NCBI GenBank assembly: GCA_964388085.1
Contig: CAYLZW010000236.1
Span: 1 to 9,263 of the forward strand
Source: CAYLZW01 sp964388085
Lineage (GTDB): Bacteria; Myxococcota; UBA727; CAYLZW01
Length of the DNA: 9,263 bases
Direction: 5' to 3'
A model generated the notes under the pieces. That model saw only the letters and a program-made list of their open reading frames with translations, searched no databases and was not told where the DNA came from. Shown here one piece after another: positions 6,662-9,263 of this stretch; the first letter of the stretch is position 1; the number at the start of each line of letters is the position of its first letter. The position numbers were made by a program, and so were the translations under genes.

Positions 6662-7906
6662 CTACTTGATGTTGCGGATGCTGTTCATCGCGCCCTGATG
6701 CATCGTGTTGAGGACGTTGCTCAGCGCCTGCATCATCTCCTGCAGCTTGTTCATCTCGTTCTTGAGCTTCTCGAAGAGCATCTGACGGCTGTTCTCGATG
6801 TTGTCGACGACAGCCTCCGTGTCAGCTCCCGTCAACTCCGACACCGCACCGATGGCGCTCCCCGCCGGTCCTGCCACAACGGACAACACCGCGGTGCCCG
6901 CCTTCTGCATGGCCTTGTTCATCTTGTCCGCGGACTTCGCGAGCTGCTTCTGCGCGTTCAGGTCCTTCATCTCCTGCATCATGTCCTTGACCTGTTTCTG
7001 CTTCTCTTTGATGACGTCCATCATGAAGGCAGCGACCAGGTCCTCGAACGTCGCGTTGGGCGGGAGCTTGTCGACCTCCGACTGAGGTGCGCCCTTCATG
7101 TTCTCAAGCCAACCGGCATTCTCGGTGAAGCGGTTCTGCAATCCTTCGGGGTTCTGCTTGAGTTGACCGATGATCGACTGGATCTGCTTCATCACGTTCT
7201 GGAGCTGATCGGCGACGGAGCCACCACCGGAGGGCGGCCCGCCCGGCGCTGCGTAGCCGTCTCCAACGACGTCCCGCATCGTCTCAATCAGCTCCCGCAG
7301 CGCGGCTCGCACCGCGGCAGCCTCCGCCTTCTCCTTCGACTTGGCAGCGACCTTCTCCCTTGCAGCCTCTTTCGCCGCCTCCTTCGCGGCCTCGCGTCGC
7401 TCTGAGCGGGACGGACGAGGGCGGGACCTTCGCCTCGCGCTCCTGGCTGCCGCATCCGTCGGCGTCTCACAGTTGTGCGCGTCGCCGGGAGCTCCGGCGC
7501 CCGTAGGCGTAGAGGTGGACAGGGCTGCGAACGCATCGCCCATGTCCTTAGCCGCACCAATCGGATTGCCCGACATAAAGTTGAGCGTGCCGCTGAGGAT
7601 CTCCTTCAGCATTGGGTCCTTCGGGCCGAGCCCGAGCGCCCCTAGCGCTTCAGACCCAACTTGGCCGACGTTGCCAAGCTCCATCAACTCCATGCCGGCA
7701 CCCAGAAGGTCGCCCTGTTTCGCCTTCTCACCGACGTCGTTGATCTCCTTGTTCATGCCCGCAGCGAATTCATCGATGCCATCGGCGATGGCCTCGTCGG
7801 CCCCCTCGATCGCGTTGCCGACACCCTCGGCGACGTCACCGGCGGTCTTGCCGATCTGGTTCATCGTGTTCTGGGCGGCCTTCCCGATCGCATCAAACAT
7901 TCCCAT
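6662..7906 (-). CDS. Unknown helical protein, secretion-translocator-like in layout
   Basis: This 414-residue protein has no function I can name. Residues 1-95 are Gly/Ala/Asp-rich amphipathic helices. Residues 155-200 are basic and Ala-rich, with EAAK/EAAR repeats. Residues 219-230 are a Gly/Pro/Ser linker. Residues 285-410 are long helices rich in Met, Lys, Gln and Asn, interrupted by a hydrophobic Gly/Ala segment (337-360, GTAVLSVVAGPAGSAIGAVS). There are 25 methionines, one cysteine and no Sec signal. Coiled helices around a hydrophobic segment, ending in MMQALSNVLNTMHQGAMNSI, recall type III secretion translocators or EspA/SseB-like filament proteins; this is a resemblance in layout and not a proven homology. 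The ATG at 7906 has GGGGAG six bases upstream, a good ribosome binding site. It is the first gene of a probable operon with the LysM-like gene 12 bp downstream. Its GC content is visibly lower than its neighbours (29 of 60 bases in 6961-7020). Confidence 0.78.
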   Translation of the reverse strand: MGMFDAIGKAAQNTMNQIGKTAGDVAEGVGNAIEGADEAIADGIDEFAAGMNKEINDVGEKAKQGDLLGAGMELMELGNVGQVGSEALGALGLGPKDPMLKEILSGTLNFMSGNPIGAAKDMGDAFAALSTSTPTGAGAPGDAHNCETPTDAAARSARRRSRPRPSRSERREAAKEAAKEAAREKVAAKSKEKAEAAAVRAALRELIETMRDVVGDGYAAPGGPPSGGGSVADQLQNVMKQIQSIIGQLKQNPEGLQNRFTENAGWLENMKGAPQSEVDKLPPNATFEDLVAAFMMDVIKEKQKQVKDMMQEMKDLNAQKQLAKSADKMNKAMQKAGTAVLSVVAGPAGSAIGAVSELTGADTEAVVDNIENSRQMLFEKLKNEMNKLQEMMQALSNVLNTMHQGAMNSIRNIK

Positions 7907-7956
7907 CGTCGTCTCCCCTGTCGGCCATCGGGCCGTCGTTGTTCGTCGCCCACTAT

Positions 7957-7972
7957 TTCGAGGAACGTGCCA
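7957..7972 (-). promoter_or_regulatory. Weak sigma54-like promoter upstream of the two-gene unit
   Basis: Minus-strand TGGCACG (7972-7966) is a full match to the sigma54 -24 element. Four bases later TCGAA (7961-7957) stands where TTGCA is expected, so the -12 GC pair is missing. The start would be about 40 bases before the ATG at 7906. A small hairpin with GCTCT/AGAGC arms (7973-7986) abuts it. The -24 match is real; use as a promoter is uncertain. Confidence 0.25.
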
Positions 7973-8046
7973 GCTCTCGAAAGAGCGCTAACACCCCGAC
8001 CTGTAAGCACTTCACCGTGGACGCCGGATCCCCCGACCCCCTGCTT

Positions 8047-8062
8047 GTTCCGCGGACGGAAC
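8047..8062. promoter_or_regulatory. Inverted repeat, possible operator
   Basis: Perfect 6-bp arms, GTTCCG (8047-8052) and CGGAAC (8057-8062), flank 4 bases. The palindrome AACGCGCGTT (8060-8069) overlaps its right arm. Both lie about 150 bp upstream of the 7906 start and within 40 bp of the end of the aminotransferase-like gene, so they could bind a regulator or fold in the transcript. No T run follows. Confidence 0.3.
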
Positions 8063-8079
8063 GCGCGTTTCAGAAGCTA

Positions 8080-8100
8080 CTCCCGAATCACATTCGGGGG
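8080..8100 (-). terminator. Hairpin spanning the stop codon of the aminotransferase-like gene
   Basis: CCCGAAT (8082-8088) and ATTCGGG (8092-8098) are perfect 7-bp arms around a 3-base loop; a wobble pair and a C-G pair extend the stem to 9 bp. The TGA stop (8090-8088) lies in the loop and arm. Its position at the end of the pgi/aminotransferase unit suits a terminator or 3' stabiliser, although the expected T run is absent. Confidence 0.45.
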
Positions 8101-8798
8101 GGCGAGCATAGCAGCAGTCGCTCGACGTGAGACGCGCGGTCGTCGAGGACGACATCTCCCACCCGCCAAATGGCAGAGGTGCCGAGGAGCGCCGAGAGCG
8201 CGAGGGCGGCGTCCGCTCGGGAGAGGTCGGCGAGCGTAAGGCGCCGTTCCAGCAGGGTTTCGCCGCGTGCTGCGAGCGTGCGCTCGAGGGCCGCGCGGGT
8301 GGTAGAGAAGAGCACCCCGGCGCCGACGGCAGGCGCGCACCAGGCGTCGTCGAGGCGCAGCACGACGGAGAACCACGTGCCCTCGCGGAGCTCGCCGTCG
8401 GGGCCGCTGAGCAGCACGCCATCGGCGCCGAGCGCGCGCGCTTCGTCATCGAGTGCGGACAGCGCCCGACGCTCCACGGTCTTCTTCGTCAGCGCCTCGC
8501 CCTCGCGCGGATCGGCCCGCACGAGGAGCGAGAGCGGCGGGTCTCCGAGGGACCACGCGCGCCTGCGGGCGGGTCCTGCCTCCACTCGAGAGCTCGCGCG
8601 ATCCGCTCCGACGACGACGCGCACCATGCCGTCCGCGAGGGGGGCCGCTCTCGTGTCCGCGTCTGCCAGCAGCTCGTCGACGAGGGAGCGTTCGCCGCCG
8701 TCCCGCAACAAGCGCTCTCGATGCAGCGCGCGCTCGACGACGACACCGGACGTGACGCGCGCCGTCGTGAACGTGGCCTGACGAGCGTCAGCCGTCAT
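8088..8798 (-). CDS. Short class-IV PLP aminotransferase / aminodeoxychorismate lyase-like protein
   Basis: Fold-type IV PLP enzymes include branched-chain and D-amino-acid aminotransferases and 4-amino-4-deoxychorismate lyase (PabC). This 236-residue protein shows the family order: ATFTTARV near the start (8-15), a lysine followed by a helix (K106, KTVERRALSALDDEARALGAD), LLSGPDGELREGT (129-141) with the conserved glutamate E139, a GITR-like STTR (165-168), and RRLTLADLSRADAALALS (185-202). K106 is in the place of the PLP-binding lysine. The protein is shorter than typical PabC (about 270) because the usual first 25 or so residues are missing, and the Asn that normally follows the EGS/T motif is replaced (TWFSV). 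Activity and substrate are therefore uncertain. The ATG at 8798 overlaps the last 11 bases of pgi, which implies translational coupling. No other folate or amino-acid gene is adjacent. Confidence 0.75.
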   Translation of the reverse strand: MTADARQATFTTARVTSGVVVERALHRERLLRDGGERSLVDELLADADTRAAPLADGMVRVVVGADRASSRVEAGPARRRAWSLGDPPLSLLVRADPREGEALTKKTVERRALSALDDEARALGADGVLLSGPDGELREGTWFSVVLRLDDAWCAPAVGAGVLFSTTRAALERTLAARGETLLERRLTLADLSRADAALALSALLGTSAIWRVGDVVLDDRASHVERLLLCSPPRM

Positions 8799-9263
8799 AG
8801 ACCCAGGCGGCGTCGGGCTCCTTCAGGGACTCGAGGCCGGCGAGCGCGTCGTCGTACCCCTCGCGTCCCATGAGCGCGAACGCGATCTTCTTGCCGAGCT
8901 CGACGCCGGGCTGGTCGAAGGCGTCGATGTCGTACAGCTCGCCCGAGAAGGCGGTGGAGGCCTCGTACAGGAAGAGCAGCTCCCCGAGCGCGCGCTCGTC
9001 GACGTGGGACACGCTCAGCGTCAAGGTCGGCCGGCCGAGGCGCGCGAGCGCGAGCTGGGTGCCGCGCTGCTCGGCGTCGATGAGGCCCGCCATGCTGTGC
9101 CTCTTCAGATACGCATATCCCTCGGGTGCAGCGTCGGGGAACGGCACCTTCTCCGCCTGCTGCTCGACGCGCACGAACGTGATGACCTTGTCGTGCGGGC
9201 CCTCGACATAGAGCTGGATCTGCGAGTGCTGGTCGGTGCTGCCGACGGCGACGACGGGGGTCG
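8788..9263 (-). CDS. pgi: Glucose-6-phosphate isomerase, C-terminal part (5' end beyond window)
   Basis: The reading frame is open to the window edge and gives the last 157 residues. It starts TPVVAVGSTDQHSQIQLYVEG, where the His of TDQHSQ matches the ring-opening histidine of phosphoglucose isomerase (His388 in the rabbit enzyme). Further on, YDIDAFDQPGVELGKK fits PGI signature 2, and its first K after GVELG corresponds to the active-site lysine (rabbit Lys518). The enzyme interconverts glucose 6-phosphate and fructose 6-phosphate in glycolysis and gluconeogenesis in the cytoplasm. A GTG at 9174 is internal and is not the start, because conserved PGI sequence continues upstream of it. The stop codon lies within the start of the aminotransferase-like gene. 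Confidence 0.97.
   Translation of the reverse strand, partial: TPVVAVGSTDQHSQIQLYVEGPHDKVITFVRVEQQAEKVPFPDAAPEGYAYLKRHSMAGLIDAEQRGTQLALARLGRPTLTLSVSHVDERALGELLFLYEASTAFSGELYDIDAFDQPGVELGKKIAFALMGREGYDDALAGLESLKEPDAAWVYDG

Noticed and set aside
7322..7396. Tandem DNA repeat in the EAAK-encoding stretch
   Set aside because: The peptide repeats, but the DNA repeats only imperfectly, as expected for an Ala/Lys/Glu helix; no mobile or satellite-like element is indicated.
8127..8873. 248-codon plus-strand frame opposite the aminotransferase-like gene
   Set aside because: Its Arg/Ala/Gly composition has no motifs, and it runs across the conserved pgi end on the other strand.
8788..9174. Separate short gene starting at GTG 9174
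   Set aside because: Upstream codons to the window edge continue conserved glucose-6-phosphate isomerase sequence, so this GTG is an internal valine codon.

Overview
The window is GC-rich, gene-dense bacterial DNA with strongly G/C-biased codons. It most resembles a member of the Myxococcota (myxobacteria and relatives): a DnaK paired with a TPR-bearing J-domain protein that starts with a winged-helix-like segment, large Ala/Arg-rich proteins of unknown role, and very GC-rich housekeeping genes. This placement is an inference from style, not from a marker gene. No tRNA, rRNA, CRISPR array, insertion sequence or integrase is visible.

Layout from left to right. (1) The 5' part of dnaK (minus strand, cut by the window edge) lies downstream of a J-domain/TPR co-chaperone gene on the same strand. 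The 210 bp between them carry a 9-bp inverted repeat, a heat-shock-like -10 element and a possible hairpin over the dnaK ribosome binding site. (2) mazG (plus strand) is divergent from the J-domain gene and converges on murJ, with a 29-bp overlap of the two 3' ends. (3) murJ (minus) and rpsT (plus) diverge from a 112-bp region with a clear sigma70-type promoter for rpsT whose -10 overlaps a -10-like element facing murJ. (4) A two-gene minus-strand unit (7906 to 4895) encodes two proteins of unknown function. The first is a Met/Asn/Gln/Lys-rich helical protein with a hydrophobic Gly/Ala segment, in layout like type III secretion translocators or filament proteins. The second has an N-terminal LysM-like domain but no signal peptide. 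(5) The 3' end of pgi (glucose-6-phosphate isomerase, cut by the right edge) overlaps by 11 bp a short class-IV PLP aminotransferase-like gene, both on the minus strand.

Most of the window is core metabolism, envelope synthesis, translation and protein folding: MazG cleans the nucleotide pool, MurJ flips lipid II, bS20 builds the 30S subunit, DnaK and its J partner fold proteins, and Pgi interconverts hexose phosphates. The unusual part is the 4895-7906 module. The first gene of that module has clearly lower GC than its neighbours and sits behind a 181-bp region with several dyads and a sigma54-like -24 element. It is the best candidate here for an undescribed secreted or surface-associated system, though nothing in the sequence proves secretion.
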